Below, in pieces: positions 17,426 through 26,450 of a DNA stretch of 53,460 bases. The DNA lies in NCBI RefSeq assembly GCF_041817755.1, contig NZ_JBGYBX010000069.1:1-53460 (forward strand), given 5' to 3'. The stretch comes from Glaesserella sp041817755. Its GTDB lineage: Bacteria > Pseudomonadota > Gammaproteobacteria > Enterobacterales > Pasteurellaceae. Position 1 is the stretch's first letter; each line of letters begins with the position of its first letter. The notes under the pieces are model-generated. The model was not told where the DNA came from. It saw nothing but the letters and a program-made list of their open reading frames with translations, and did no database searches. The position numbers and the translations under genes are program-made.

Positions 17426-18217
17426 TTAGTGATCCGCCTTATTGTAAGCGATACTCAAGTAAACAATCGTTAACATCATAAAGATAAATGCTTGTAACGT
17501 AATAATCAAAATGTGGAAAATCGCCCAAGCCAAATGTAACGGTAAACCTAACGCCTGTAACAAGAAGTTATCCGCCATATACATAACGGCAATCAAGATA
17601 AAGATTAACTCACCGGCATACATATTACCGAATAAACGGAATGCTAAAGAAATCGGTTTCGCTAACAAGGTTACCATTTCAAGCACAAAGTTCACCGGAA
17701 TAAACGCCCAGTGGTTAAACGGATGAAGTGTGTACTCTTTAACAAAACCGGAAAAACCTTTCGATTTAATCGTGTAGAAAATAATTAAACAGAACACGCA
17801 GATAGCCATACCCAGCGTTGCACTGATATCAGCCGTCGGCACCGCACGTAAATAATCAATACCTAGCATCGCAGCAAATTGGGGCGGGAAGTCAACCGGG
17901 ATTAAGTCAATGGCATTCATTAAAAACACCCAACAAAATACAGTTATAGCGAGCGGCGCAATAACATCACGAGATCCGTGGAAGTTATCTTTCACCAATC
18001 CGTTTACCCACTCAATGATTATTTCAACAAAACATTGAAATTTACCGGGTACGCCTACGGTTGCTTTTTTAGCCGTACGATAAAAGAAAAATAAAAAGAC
18101 AACCCCCGCTAAAACGGAAAAGAAAAGCGTATCTAAATGCACATTCCAAAAACCGTCACCCGTTGTAAGGAATGATAAATGGTGACTGATATAGTCAGCC
18201 GTTGTTTGACCAGCCAT
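17426..18217 (-). CDS. atpB: ATP synthase a subunit
   Basis: This is the membrane stator subunit that forms the proton half-channels. The 263-aa protein has several membrane helices, with the essential arginine at R194 in SLAFRLFGNMYAGELI. The N-terminal segment (ADYISHHLSFL) and HPFNHW loop are typical. It follows atpI and precedes atpE. Confidence 0.97.
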   Translation of the reverse strand: MAGQTTADYISHHLSFLTTGDGFWNVHLDTLFFSVLAGVVFLFFFYRTAKKATVGVPGKFQCFVEIIIEWVNGLVKDNFHGSRDVIAPLAITVFCWVFLMNAIDLIPVDFPPQFAAMLGIDYLRAVPTADISATLGMAICVFCLIIFYTIKSKGFSGFVKEYTLHPFNHWAFIPVNFVLEMVTLLAKPISLAFRLFGNMYAGELIFILIAVMYMADNFLLQALGLPLHLAWAIFHILIITLQAFIFMMLTIVYLSIAYNKADH

Positions 18218-18245
18218 AGTTTATCCCTTTGATATTAAAAGAAAC

Positions 18246-18632
18246 TTATTTTGTTCGCAGCCTATATAAAATAGGTAACAAACTATTGAGTAATAACATT
18301 AAAAAATACCCGATAAAGAAGAAAACATAGTTAAGTGAAGTATAAAATTTAAATAAGACGACGATCAAAACGATAGTCGCTAACCATTTTAATCCTTCTC
18401 CTCGATAGAAATCGGTCATTTTATTCAATGTTAGTGATGTTTTTCGGAAAAACACCCAATAAACAAACAAACAATGGGGAAGAAAACTTGCCATCCCGCC
18501 AACAAAGAAAGAAGAAACCGAATCAGCCTTATGCCATAAAGCAGCTCCCGCCGTCAATACGCAGAAGAGAGTGAATTCTATACTCAACGCCTTACGGTAA
18601 AGCTGTTTTGTCCGATGGATTACCGCAGACAT
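18246..18632 (-). CDS. atpI: ATP synthase accessory protein I
   Basis: This is a small four-helix membrane protein encoded at the head of atp operons, thought to help c-ring assembly or magnesium supply. From the ATG at 18632 it is 128 aa; AGAGG lies just upstream, whereas the longer reading needs a TTG start at 18656. Conservation in this family is low, and the assignment rests on position, size and hydrophobic pattern. Confidence 0.85.
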   Translation of the reverse strand: MSAVIHRTKQLYRKALSIEFTLFCVLTAGAALWHKADSVSSFFVGGMASFLPHCLFVYWVFFRKTSLTLNKMTDFYRGEGLKWLATIVLIVVLFKFYTSLNYVFFFIGYFLMLLLNSLLPILYRLRTK

Positions 18633-18720
18633 TCTACCTCTTTGACTCAAACCCAATCAAATAATAAACGATTTTCACGCTGTAAAATAAACGTAAAGTG
18701 AAACAATCGAAAACCCTTAA

Positions 18721-18749
18721 ATTATACGCAGATCAGCACCTTATTCCAA
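18721..18749 (-). promoter_or_regulatory. atp operon promoter
   Basis: On the minus strand: -35 TTGGAA (18744-18749), 17-bp spacer, perfect -10 TATAAT (18721-18726). It lies about 90 bp before the atpI start, in the 230-bp gap after rsmG. The rest of that gap is very AT-rich with no other clear signal. Confidence 0.8.
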
Positions 18750-18862
18750 CACACAAACGCTAGAAAAAATGCGGTTAACTTAACATTTTTATAAAATTTT
18801 TTAACATTTGTTTATTTTATAAACAGAAATAACCGACTATAGCGTAAAAATCTATAAATTAT

Positions 18863-19489
18863 TTACACATTTTGCTTTTCTTTATTCAATACAATTAAAT
18901 GCCTTTCGCCAATTAATTCCGGGACATTCAATTGAATAACCTGCACCAATCCGATTGGCTTTTTTACTTCAGCAAGCTCTTCTTGTTGATATTGCCCTTT
19001 TAGCGCATAGAAGCAACCGCTCGCATTCGATAAATGATAGCACCAATCGACCATATCATTCAGCGAAGCAAAAGCACGGCTTAATACGCCGTCAAACTGT
19101 TGTTCATGGAATGCTTCAACCCGACTTAATACAGGCGTAACATTGGTGAGTTTTAGCTCACGAATGGCATTTTTGATGAAAGTAATGCGTTTGCCCAAAC
19201 TGTCTAGCAACACGAACTGTTTATCCGGATTGGCTATTGCAAGAGGAATACCCGGTAAGCCCGGCCCCGTCCCGACATCAATAAACTGTTGACCTTGTAA
19301 ATATTTGCTCACCACAAGACTGTCCATAATGTGCTTCACCAACATTTCATCGGGATTACGTACGGAGGTGAGGTTATACGCCTTGTTCCATTTATCCAAC
19401 AATTTGACGAAATCGACCAGTTGTTGTTTCTGCCGATCGGTCAAAGCAATCTCCGCTTGATTTAACAAGCGGTCTAATTTGGCTAACAT
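18863..19489 (-). CDS. rsmG: 16S rRNA (guanine527-N7)-methyltransferase
   Basis: This enzyme methylates N7 of G527 in 16S rRNA with S-adenosylmethionine. The 208-aa protein has the SAM-binding motif DVGTGPGLPG at residues 71-80 and LLDSLGKRITFI shortly after. It starts one base after the mnmG stop, so the two form an operon as in many bacteria. Confidence 0.96.
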   Translation of the reverse strand: MLAKLDRLLNQAEIALTDRQKQQLVDFVKLLDKWNKAYNLTSVRNPDEMLVKHIMDSLVVSKYLQGQQFIDVGTGPGLPGIPLAIANPDKQFVLLDSLGKRITFIKNAIRELKLTNVTPVLSRVEAFHEQQFDGVLSRAFASLNDMVDWCYHLSNASGCFYALKGQYQQEELAEVKKPIGLVQVIQLNVPELIGERHLIVLNKEKQNV

Positions 19490-19490
19490 T

Positions 19491-21383
19491 TTACAACTCG
19501 CCTCTTTTCAGCATGCCTTGTTTTTTCAAACCAACCAACAAAATCGAAATCGCCGCAGGAGTAATGCCTGAAATACGGCTGGCTTGCCCGATAGACACCG
19601 GGCGGTGTTGCATTAGCTTCGCACGGACTTCGTTAGACAGGCTTTCCACTTTGTCGTAATCAAATTCAGCCGGAATTTGAGTGTTTTCGTGGCGTTTATG
19701 GCGTTCGATCTCTTGTTGTTGATGTTCGATATAGCCTTGATATTTAATCGAAATTTCTACTTGCTCAGCAGCTTCTTTATCGTCAATCGAAGGGGCAAAA
19801 GGTTCAATTTGGGTTAAGGCTGCATAAGTCACTTCAGGACGACGGATCAGATCTTCACCACTTGCTTCACGAGCTAACGGGCTGTTTAATAACGCATTCA
19901 CTTCCGCAAGGTTTGCCATTTGCAAGTGTGCCCAAGTTTGTTTTAAACGCACTTTCTCTTTTTCGATGTTTTCCATCTTCTCGTTAAAACGTGTCCAACG
20001 AGCTTCATCAATTAAACCAAATTGATGGGCAATCGGCGTTAAACGGGCATCGGCGTTGTCTTCACGCAACAACAAGCGGTATTCCGCACGGGAAGTAAAT
20101 ACACGGTACGGTTCTTTAGTGCCTAAGGTGCAGAGATCATCTACCAATACGCCGGTGTAAGCTAAATCACGGGTCGGGAACCACGCTTCTTTGCCTTGTA
20201 CCTGTAAACCGGCGTTAATCCCTGCCAATAAACCTTGTGCCGCCGCTTCTTCGTAGCCCGTTGTGCCGTTAATTTGTCCGGCAAAGAATAAGCCGTCAAT
20301 CGCTTTGGTTTCAAGGGTCGGCTTCAGATCTCGAGGGTCGAAATAGTCGTACTCAATCGCATAACCCGGTTTGATAATACGGGTGTTTTCCAAGCCTTTC
20401 ATTGAATTGACGATACCCATCTGTACATCAAACGGCAAACTGGTTGAAATACCGTTCGGATAGACTTCAATGGTGGTTAAGCCTTCTGGTTCAAGGTAGA
20501 TCTGATGGCTATTACGATCACTAAAACGCATCACTTTATCTTCGATCGATGGACAGTAGCGTGGACCGATCCCTTCGATAACCCCAGTGTACATCGGACT
20601 ACGATCTAAACTATTGCGGATCAAATCGTGGGTTTGTTCGTTAGTATGAGTGATGTAACACGGAATTTGGCGAGGGTGTTGCTCAACGGATCCCATAAAC
20701 GACATTACAGGTAACACTTCATCCCCATGCTGTTTTGCCAATACATCAAAATTGATCGTGCGAGCGTCTAAACGTGGCGGTGTACCCGTTTTTAACCGAT
20801 CCACACGCAAATTAAGATCACGTAAGCGATCAGCCAACATTGTTGCCGCAGGATCGCCAGCACGTCCGCCTGCATAGTTATCTAAACCGATATGGATCTT
20901 ACCTGCCAAGAAAGTGCCTGCGGTTAAAATCACTGCTTTCGCTTTAAAGGTTAAGCCCATTTTAGTTACTGCACCGACCGCACGATTGTTTTCAACCAAA
21001 ATATCGACCACTTCTTGTTGGAAAATATCTAAATTCGGTTGATTTTCTAATGCAGTACGCACCGCTTGGCGGTAAAGCACGCGGTCTGCCTGTGCACGAG
21101 TGGCTCGAACCGCTGGGCCTTTTGAACTGTTTAACGTACGAAACTGAATCCCGGCTTTGTCCGTGGCGGTTGCCATCAAACCGCCCATCGCATCAATTTC
21201 TTTAACCAAATGACCTTTGCCGATCCCGCCAATCGCAGGATTACACGACATTTGTCCTAACGTATCCACATTGTGAGTTAACAGTAGGGTTTTTAAACCC
21301 ATACGCGCAGGGGCAAGTGCCGCTTCCGTCCCGGCGTGCCCACCGCCGACGACAATTACATCGTATATATCACGATAAATCAT
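19491..21383 (-). CDS. mnmG: tRNA uridine-34 carboxymethylaminomethyl modification enzyme, FAD subunit
   Basis: MnmG works with MnmE to modify the wobble uridine of several tRNAs. The 630-aa protein has the N-terminal FAD-binding motif VVGGGHAGTEAA (12-23), the family signature GPRYCPSIEDKVMRF near 270 and a C-terminal helical domain. The gene reads away from the adjacent origin of replication, an ancient arrangement. Confidence 0.97.
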   Translation of the reverse strand: MIYRDIYDVIVVGGGHAGTEAALAPARMGLKTLLLTHNVDTLGQMSCNPAIGGIGKGHLVKEIDAMGGLMATATDKAGIQFRTLNSSKGPAVRATRAQADRVLYRQAVRTALENQPNLDIFQQEVVDILVENNRAVGAVTKMGLTFKAKAVILTAGTFLAGKIHIGLDNYAGGRAGDPAATMLADRLRDLNLRVDRLKTGTPPRLDARTINFDVLAKQHGDEVLPVMSFMGSVEQHPRQIPCYITHTNEQTHDLIRNSLDRSPMYTGVIEGIGPRYCPSIEDKVMRFSDRNSHQIYLEPEGLTTIEVYPNGISTSLPFDVQMGIVNSMKGLENTRIIKPGYAIEYDYFDPRDLKPTLETKAIDGLFFAGQINGTTGYEEAAAQGLLAGINAGLQVQGKEAWFPTRDLAYTGVLVDDLCTLGTKEPYRVFTSRAEYRLLLREDNADARLTPIAHQFGLIDEARWTRFNEKMENIEKEKVRLKQTWAHLQMANLAEVNALLNSPLAREASGEDLIRRPEVTYAALTQIEPFAPSIDDKEAAEQVEISIKYQGYIEHQQQEIERHKRHENTQIPAEFDYDKVESLSNEVRAKLMQHRPVSIGQASRISGITPAAISILLVGLKKQGMLKRGEL

Positions 21384-21439
21384 GTTATTGCCTTGATAAA
21401 AATTCTGTCTATAAACGAAAAGTCGTCTATTCTACCTGA

Positions 21440-21760
21440 AAAGAACATGATCTGAAAAACGCTTTTACGTTGATCGTAAATACAGATCGGTGAAAAAGAT
21501 CGTGATCCTATAAAAGAAAAAGATCTTTATATAGATCGTTATTATTGTGATTATAGGTGAACGTCTTTTCTGTGAATAAGTGGAAAAAATATTGTATTTT
21601 CAATAAGATAAATGTTGAATAAGGTTGTAATGATCCCGCATGGGATTCGGATCGAATCTGTGTATAACTGGCTAAGTTATCCACAACTAGGATTTTAAAC
21701 AGAGTTATTCAAGAATAGATCGCAAGATAAATACAGGAAGATCTATAGTTATCCACAGAA
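21440..21760. other. oriC: chromosomal replication origin oriC
   Basis: The intergenic region beside mnmG has all the parts of a gamma-proteobacterial origin. There are two perfect TTATCCACA DnaA boxes (21677-21685, 21749-21757), a TTATACACA box (21659-21667, reverse) and a TTATTCACA box (21571-21579, reverse). Eleven GATC sites fall within about 295 bp (first 21449, last 21740), as needed for Dam/SeqA control. The AT-rich segment 21517-21556 resembles the 13-mer unwinding repeats and is next to the first box, as in E. coli. No ORF is credible here. Activity is inferred. Confidence 0.93.
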
Positions 21761-21780
21761 TAGGGGAGGTTGCTAAATAA

Positions 21781-21827
21781 ACAAGCGGTAGGATTTTGCA
21801 AATTTTTTGCATGATCTCACCGCTTGT
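21781..21827. terminator. inverted uptake-sequence pair after esterase gene
   Basis: ACAAGCGGT (21781-21789) and its complement (21819-21827) flank a loop with repeated TTTTGCAAA. It lies between oriC and the 3' end of the minus-strand esterase gene, and could stop that transcript before it enters the origin. Confidence 0.6.
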
Positions 21828-21852
21828 TAATCGGAAAAAAGAAAAGAAGCGG

Positions 21853-22680
21853 CTACTGTCCCAATAGTGAAAAGCGTAAAAATGCCACGAAATGATCCGC
21901 CCAGTGCATTTCATGGTGGATTTCATTTGCCATGATTTTCAGGCGAACGTTATCTAACGGATGGCCTGTTCGTAGCAAAGCTTGATAATAGTGAAGCGTA
22001 CAGTCTATATAAGCTTGGTTCATATTGGAAATAAACAGTGAATCAATATCATCTCCTTCATTCGTACCAACTTGAATAAATACCTTGCTCGCACGGTTTA
22101 GCGGATGAGTGTGAATAAATTCCATAAAGGCAGGTTCGCTAAACCACGAGGCAAGGGAAAATACGCCTAAATGCCCGAAAACTTCGGGATATTCCGCTCC
22201 CATATAGGCAGTGATAATACCGCCCATTGAGCTACCTGCAAGTAGAGTATGATCACGATCACGTTTAGTTCGGTAATGTTGATCAATAAAGGGTTTAACC
22301 GTTTCGACTACCCAATGTCCGTATTCCATACCGTAGCCGCCCGCATTTTGGGTTTCAGGGGTAGAGCCTGTGTCTGTCCTCCACGGACCGTATTCGTCAA
22401 GACGATCCGAACCGGCATTATCAATCCCGACAACGATCATTTTTGGAAATTCTTTATGGTTTTTGATCGTCGGAATCACTTTCCAAGAATGGCCCGAATA
22501 AGATTCTTTGCTATAAAAAATATTTTGCCCGTCATGCATATACAGCACCGGATAATGCCCCGCTTCTTCACGATACCCTTTGGGTAAAAGCACACGGATT
22601 CGGCGTGGTTGGTTGAGGTAAGGGACATGCAAATAATGTTCCCGCATTTCTAAGAAATAATATTGAAGAGGATCTCGCAT
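21853..22680 (-). CDS. esterase, alpha/beta hydrolase (esterase D-like)
   Basis: This 275-aa protein is a probable cytoplasmic serine esterase of the putative-esterase family. The nucleophile is S151 in GSSMGG (149-154), and HHEMHWADH near residues 254-262 supplies the likely catalytic histidine. YPVLYMHDGQNIF near 43-55 is typical of this group. No signal peptide is seen. The substrate is unknown; relatives act on acyl esters, ferric enterobactin or feruloyl esters. It is divergent from tldD and ends close to oriC. Confidence 0.75.
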   Translation of the reverse strand: MRDPLQYYFLEMREHYLHVPYLNQPRRIRVLLPKGYREEAGHYPVLYMHDGQNIFYSKESYSGHSWKVIPTIKNHKEFPKMIVVGIDNAGSDRLDEYGPWRTDTGSTPETQNAGGYGMEYGHWVVETVKPFIDQHYRTKRDRDHTLLAGSSMGGIITAYMGAEYPEVFGHLGVFSLASWFSEPAFMEFIHTHPLNRASKVFIQVGTNEGDDIDSLFISNMNQAYIDCTLHYYQALLRTGHPLDNVRLKIMANEIHHEMHWADHFVAFLRFSLLGQ

Positions 22681-22810
22681 AGTTAAATTTTTTGAGTAAA
22701 ACAGATAATCGGGCGAAGTATATCACAAACCAGCTTTCCCCTAAAAATTTCCCTATCATTTGCAAAAATCCGTTAAAATCACACCGCTTATCATTATTTA
22801 GAGAAAACCA

Positions 22811-24256
22811 ATGTTAAACCAAGTTTCAAACAGTTTGCTGTTACCAAGCGGACTTCAATTATCCGATCTGACGAAAGTGTTAGATCATTTTTCCAGCCGT
22901 CAAATCGACTATGCGGATCTCTATTTTCAATTTAGCCAAGATGAAAGTTGGTCGTTAGAAGACAGTATTATCAAAGAAGGCGGTTTTTATATCGACCGTG
23001 GTGTCGGCGTGCGTGCGGTATCAGGGGAAAAAACAGGCTTTGCTTATGCCGATCAAATTTCGCTCAGCCAGCTTGAGCAATGTGCAATGGCAGCTCGTAG
23101 TATTACGCAAGAAAGCAGTCGGTTGTTGGTAAAACCTTTCAAAGAAACGACCGCTATCAAACGTTATGCCTCGCTCAATCCCCTTGATACCTTAAGTCGT
23201 GAGCAGAAAGTTGAACTATTACACTTAGTCGATAAAGTGGCGAGAGCCGAAGATCCCCGTGTCATTCAAGTGAACGCAAATCTGTCCGCCGTATATGAAG
23301 AAATGTTAGTGTCCGCAACGGACGGCACGTTGGCAGCGGATATTCGCCCGCTAGTACGTTTATCTATTTCAGTGTTAGTAGAACAGAACGGTAAACGCGA
23401 GCGAGGCAGTGCAGGGGCTGGCGGACGTTTTGGCTTGGAATGGTTCTTAGCACCACACCACACAGGCGACAGTCGTGCCGTCTATCTTGCGAAAGAAGCC
23501 GTACGACAAGCGGTCGTGAATTTAGGTGCAGTCGCTGCACCAGCCGGTTCAATGCCGATTGTGCTGGGTGCCGGTTGGCCGGGGATCTTACTGCACGAAG
23601 CAGTCGGACACGGTTTAGAAGGCGATTTTAACCGCAAAGAATCGTCAATGTTCACAGGCAGAATCGGCGAACTTGTCACATCACCGCTTTGTACCATTGT
23701 CGATGATGGCACTGTACCGAATATGCGAGGTTCGATTACCGTTGATGATGAAGGTGTACCTTCACAACGTAATGTATTGATTGAAAACGGGATTTTAAAA
23801 GGCTATATGCAAGATAAGCTCAACGCTCGTTTAATGGGCGTTGCCCCAACAGGTAATGGTCGCCGTGAGTCTTATGCCCACTTACCAATGCCCCGTATGA
23901 CCAACACCTATATGACAGAAGGCAATCACGAGTTCGACGAGATGATCGAGTCCGTGGAATTTGGTTTATACGCTCCCCACTTCAGTGGCGGACAAGTGGA
24001 CATTACCTCAGGCAAATTTGTATTCTCAACGTCCGAAGCCTATTTAATTGAAAAAGGCAAAATCACCAAACCAGTCACAGGGGCAACCTTAATAGGCAGT
24101 GGTATCGAAGCCATGCAACAGGTGTCAATGGTCGGTAAAAAAATGGAGCTGGATTTAGGTATCGGCACTTGTGGTAAAGAAGGACAAAGCGTTCCGGTCG
24201 GTGTCGGACAACCGACGGTGAAGTTGGATAAGATTACTGTGGGGGGAAGGGGGTAG
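22811..24256 (+). CDS. tldD: metalloprotease TldD
   Basis: TldD pairs with TldE/PmbA to form a zinc protease that degrades unfolded peptides and matures some modified peptides and antitoxins. The 481-aa protein has the zinc motif HEAVGH at residues 262-267, followed by GLEGDFNRKESS. The TldE partner is not in the window. A 12-bp hairpin after the stop terminates it. Confidence 0.96.
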   Translation: MLNQVSNSLLLPSGLQLSDLTKVLDHFSSRQIDYADLYFQFSQDESWSLEDSIIKEGGFYIDRGVGVRAVSGEKTGFAYADQISLSQLEQCAMAARSITQESSRLLVKPFKETTAIKRYASLNPLDTLSREQKVELLHLVDKVARAEDPRVIQVNANLSAVYEEMLVSATDGTLAADIRPLVRLSISVLVEQNGKRERGSAGAGGRFGLEWFLAPHHTGDSRAVYLAKEAVRQAVVNLGAVAAPAGSMPIVLGAGWPGILLHEAVGHGLEGDFNRKESSMFTGRIGELVTSPLCTIVDDGTVPNMRGSITVDDEGVPSQRNVLIENGILKGYMQDKLNARLMGVAPTGNGRRESYAHLPMPRMTNTYMTEGNHEFDEMIESVEFGLYAPHFSGGQVDITSGKFVFSTSEAYLIEKGKITKPVTGATLIGSGIEAMQQVSMVGKKMELDLGIGTCGKEGQSVPVGVGQPTVKLDKITVGGRG

Positions 24257-24267
24257 TTTTATTCCTA

Positions 24268-24297
24268 AAACCTAGCACGGCAAGTCGTGCTAGGTTT
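24268..24297 (+). terminator. tldD terminator / palindromic repeat
   Basis: A 12-bp perfect stem (24268-24279 with 24286-24297) with the core CCTAGCACG. The arm sequence is the same as the ends of the composite element between rbsC and rbsB, so this is probably a repeat-family member used as a terminator. Confidence 0.7.
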
Positions 24298-24325
24298 CAG
24301 TGTATTAACTTTATTATGCTATAAC

Positions 24326-24751
24326 TTACCAAGCAAAATTGTCATCATCGAAGTTTCCTTGTGCTGTTTCCGGTGTACATTCAACTCTTGCAATTTCTTT
24401 ACCCTTACGTTCAACAAAAACACCACTGTTTACGGTATGTTCAATAGAATCAAAATTTACAGTTACATTGTAGAGATATTCACCATTTTGGAAAACCATG
24501 ACAGCCCAACGCCCTCTACCAATTCCGTCCCATTTACTGGATCGACCAAGTAATTCCGATTTTTTATTTCGGATGGTAATTTCATTTTTGGATGCGGAAC
24601 CAAATTTATATTCATAGAGATTATTATTTATTCGATTAATTTCTATGTATTTATTATTCTCTGTTTTACAAGAAAAAATAACGTTTGCTTGTGTTGCTTG
24701 AGCAAATCCTAGAAATGTAATAAATAAGGTTATTAAGCTCAATTTTTTCAT
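24326..24751 (-). CDS. small exported protein of unknown function
   Basis: This is a 141-aa protein with a clear signal peptide (MKKLSLITLFITFLGFAQATQA, cut before NVIF). The mature part is about 119 aa, polar, with two cysteines (FSCKTE near 27 and RVECTPE near 125) that could form a disulphide in the periplasm. The C-terminus is acidic (DDDNFAW). I do not recognise the family. It lies alone, convergent with tldD. Its A/T-rich codon use and many lysine and asparagine residues differ from its neighbours and hint at a narrowly distributed gene. Confidence 0.8.
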   Translation of the reverse strand: MKKLSLITLFITFLGFAQATQANVIFSCKTENNKYIEINRINNNLYEYKFGSASKNEITIRNKKSELLGRSSKWDGIGRGRWAVMVFQNGEYLYNVTVNFDSIEHTVNSGVFVERKGKEIARVECTPETAQGNFDDDNFAW

Positions 24752-24911
24752 AAAACACCTCTATTTTGAGAAAGAATTATCATAAGTAAATATGATAATT
24801 CTATTAGCTAAATAAGCTCAATAGTACAAACTGTTATTTTTCACAAAAAACTTACCGTTTTTTATTGAAAAAACGCTAGAATAAGACGTTTTGAATATGA
24901 AGGAAAACAAA

Positions 24912-25793
24912 ATGGCTTGGGTACAAATTCGTTTAAATAGTACAGACAGAGAAGCTGAGAAGATCAGTGATTTTTTAGAAGAGATTGGGGCGGTGTCCGT
25001 GACGTTTATGGACAGCCAAGACACACCTATTTTTGAACCGCTGCCGGGAGAAACCCGTCTTTGGGGCAATACCGATGTGGTCGCATTATTTGATGCGGAA
25101 ACCGATATGAAAGCGATTGTATCGGCATTGGTGGAAAGCAAACTGGTTGCGGTTGATTTTGCACATAAAATTGAGCAAATTGAAGATAAGGATTGGGAGC
25201 GGGAATGGATGGATAATTTCCACCCAATGCAATTCGGTAAGCGTTTGTGGATCTGCCCAAGTTGGCGTGAAGTGCCGGATCCGAATGCCGTCAATGTAAT
25301 GTTAGATCCCGGTTTGGCGTTTGGTACGGGAACGCACCCGACCACCGCACTCTGTTTAGCGTGGTTAGACGGTTTAGACTTAACGGGTAAAACTGTGATT
25401 GACTTTGGTTGTGGCTCAGGGATTTTGGCGATCGCCGCCCTTAAATTAGGGGCAAAACAGGCAATTGGTATCGACATCGATCCGCAGGCAATTTTAGCCA
25501 GCCGAAATAATGCCGCAGCAAATGGGGTAGCGGATAGATTACAGCTATTTCTTGCCAAAGATCAGCCGAAAGATTTAATTGCGGATGTGGTGGTCGCGAA
25601 TATTTTAGCGGGGCCGTTAAAAGAGCTTGCGCCACAAATTATCACGCTTGTTAAACCTGACGGGGATTTAGGACTTTCGGGAATTTTGGCTACACAAGCA
25701 GAATCGGTTTGTGAAGCCTATCAAGATGCCTTTGTGCTTGATCCTGTGGTGGAAAAAGAAGAGTGGTGTCGCATTACCGGTGTGAAGAAATAA
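24912..25793 (+). CDS. prmA: ribosomal protein L11 methyltransferase
   Basis: PrmA trimethylates ribosomal protein L11 using S-adenosylmethionine. The ATG at 24912 gives 293 aa beginning MAWVQIRLN, the family start, seven bases after AAGGA. The N-terminal domain contacts L11; the SAM motif VIDFGCGSGILAIAALKLGA lies near 163-182, and a later NILAGPL segment contributes to the active site. Confidence 0.96.
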   Translation: MAWVQIRLNSTDREAEKISDFLEEIGAVSVTFMDSQDTPIFEPLPGETRLWGNTDVVALFDAETDMKAIVSALVESKLVAVDFAHKIEQIEDKDWEREWMDNFHPMQFGKRLWICPSWREVPDPNAVNVMLDPGLAFGTGTHPTTALCLAWLDGLDLTGKTVIDFGCGSGILAIAALKLGAKQAIGIDIDPQAILASRNNAAANGVADRLQLFLAKDQPKDLIADVVVANILAGPLKELAPQIITLVKPDGDLGLSGILATQAESVCEAYQDAFVLDPVVEKEEWCRITGVKK

Positions 25794-25799
25794 GAATAT

Positions 25800-25816
25800 G
25801 GCGGGTAAATCCCGCC
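25800..25816. terminator. bidirectional terminator between prmA and hydrolase gene
   Basis: A compact hairpin GGCGGG/CCCGCC with a 5-base loop lies between the convergent prmA and the small hydrolase gene. The following tail is only modestly T-rich. Confidence 0.55.
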
Positions 25817-25822
25817 GATTCT

Positions 25823-26368
25823 TTAATGGTTTAACAATTTTTTCACTAATTCCAATACTATCGGCAGTTCCGTATACCCCTCTCTATCCAAAAAATGCCC
25901 TCCTGTCGGCAAACGAATATAGTCTGCTTTTAAATGTTTTGCCAAGTCGTCGCTATATTGATACGGTACGACCGTATCATCAAGTGAAGCCACGACATAG
26001 GATTTAAACGGTTGGCAGTCGGGTGAAATCGCATACACATTGGAAAAAACGGTTAATTCAGGCAGATTTGGTAGAGGTTGATAAAAACCTGAAACAAACA
26101 CCGCACCTTTCGGTTTTAAAAAATTTTGCGCTAAAAAGTTAAGCCAAGTGATACAACCTAAGCTGTGTCCGACAACCACCGTCTCGTCATCAATGGTAAC
26201 GTGTTCTTCCAAATGCCTCAGCCATTTATCCGGATTCGGATGACTAGAATCAGGCATATTCAAGCGATGACATTCCACCCCGATTTTTGCTAATTCCTGT
26301 TCTAACCACGGAAACCAATGTTTATCTGCCGATGCGGTATAACCGTGAACAATATAGACTTTTACCAT
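25823..26368 (-). CDS. small alpha/beta hydrolase (RBBP9/YdeN family)
   Basis: This 181-aa cytoplasmic hydrolase begins with KVYIVHGYTASADKHWFPWL and has the serine nucleophile in VVGHSLGC near residue 70, a late aspartate (SLDDTVVP) and a final histidine (GGHFLDREG). These make a complete Ser-Asp-His triad. It belongs to the RBBP9/YdeN family; the natural substrate is not known. It is bounded by uptake-word hairpins or terminators and appears to be a single-gene unit. Confidence 0.8.
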   Translation of the reverse strand: MVKVYIVHGYTASADKHWFPWLEQELAKIGVECHRLNMPDSSHPNPDKWLRHLEEHVTIDDETVVVGHSLGCITWLNFLAQNFLKPKGAVFVSGFYQPLPNLPELTVFSNVYAISPDCQPFKSYVVASLDDTVVPYQYSDDLAKHLKADYIRLPTGGHFLDREGYTELPIVLELVKKLLNH

Positions 26369-26383
26369 AAAACCTCCTCAATA

Positions 26384-26439
26384 CAAGCGGTCTGATTTTG
26401 CCATGAATTTGCAAAAAAAGGCAAAGATCAGACCGCTTG
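26384..26439. terminator. inverted uptake-sequence hairpin after lyxK
   Basis: CAAGCGGTCTGA (26384-26395) and its exact complement (26428-26439) give a 12-bp stem. It separates the lyxK 3' end from the start of the small hydrolase gene on the same strand, so it probably ends the yia-lyx transcript. Confidence 0.65.
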
Positions 26440-26450
26440 ATATGAAATAA

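Noticed and set aside
21705..21926. 73-codon open frame on the minus strand across the oriC edge
   Set aside because: It overlaps a DnaA box and the esterase 3' end, has no ribosome binding site and shows no protein-like family sequence.
24818..25558. 246-codon open frame antisense to prmA
   Set aside because: Its codons mirror the highly conserved prmA reading frame; serine- and alanine-rich composition is typical of an antisense shadow.
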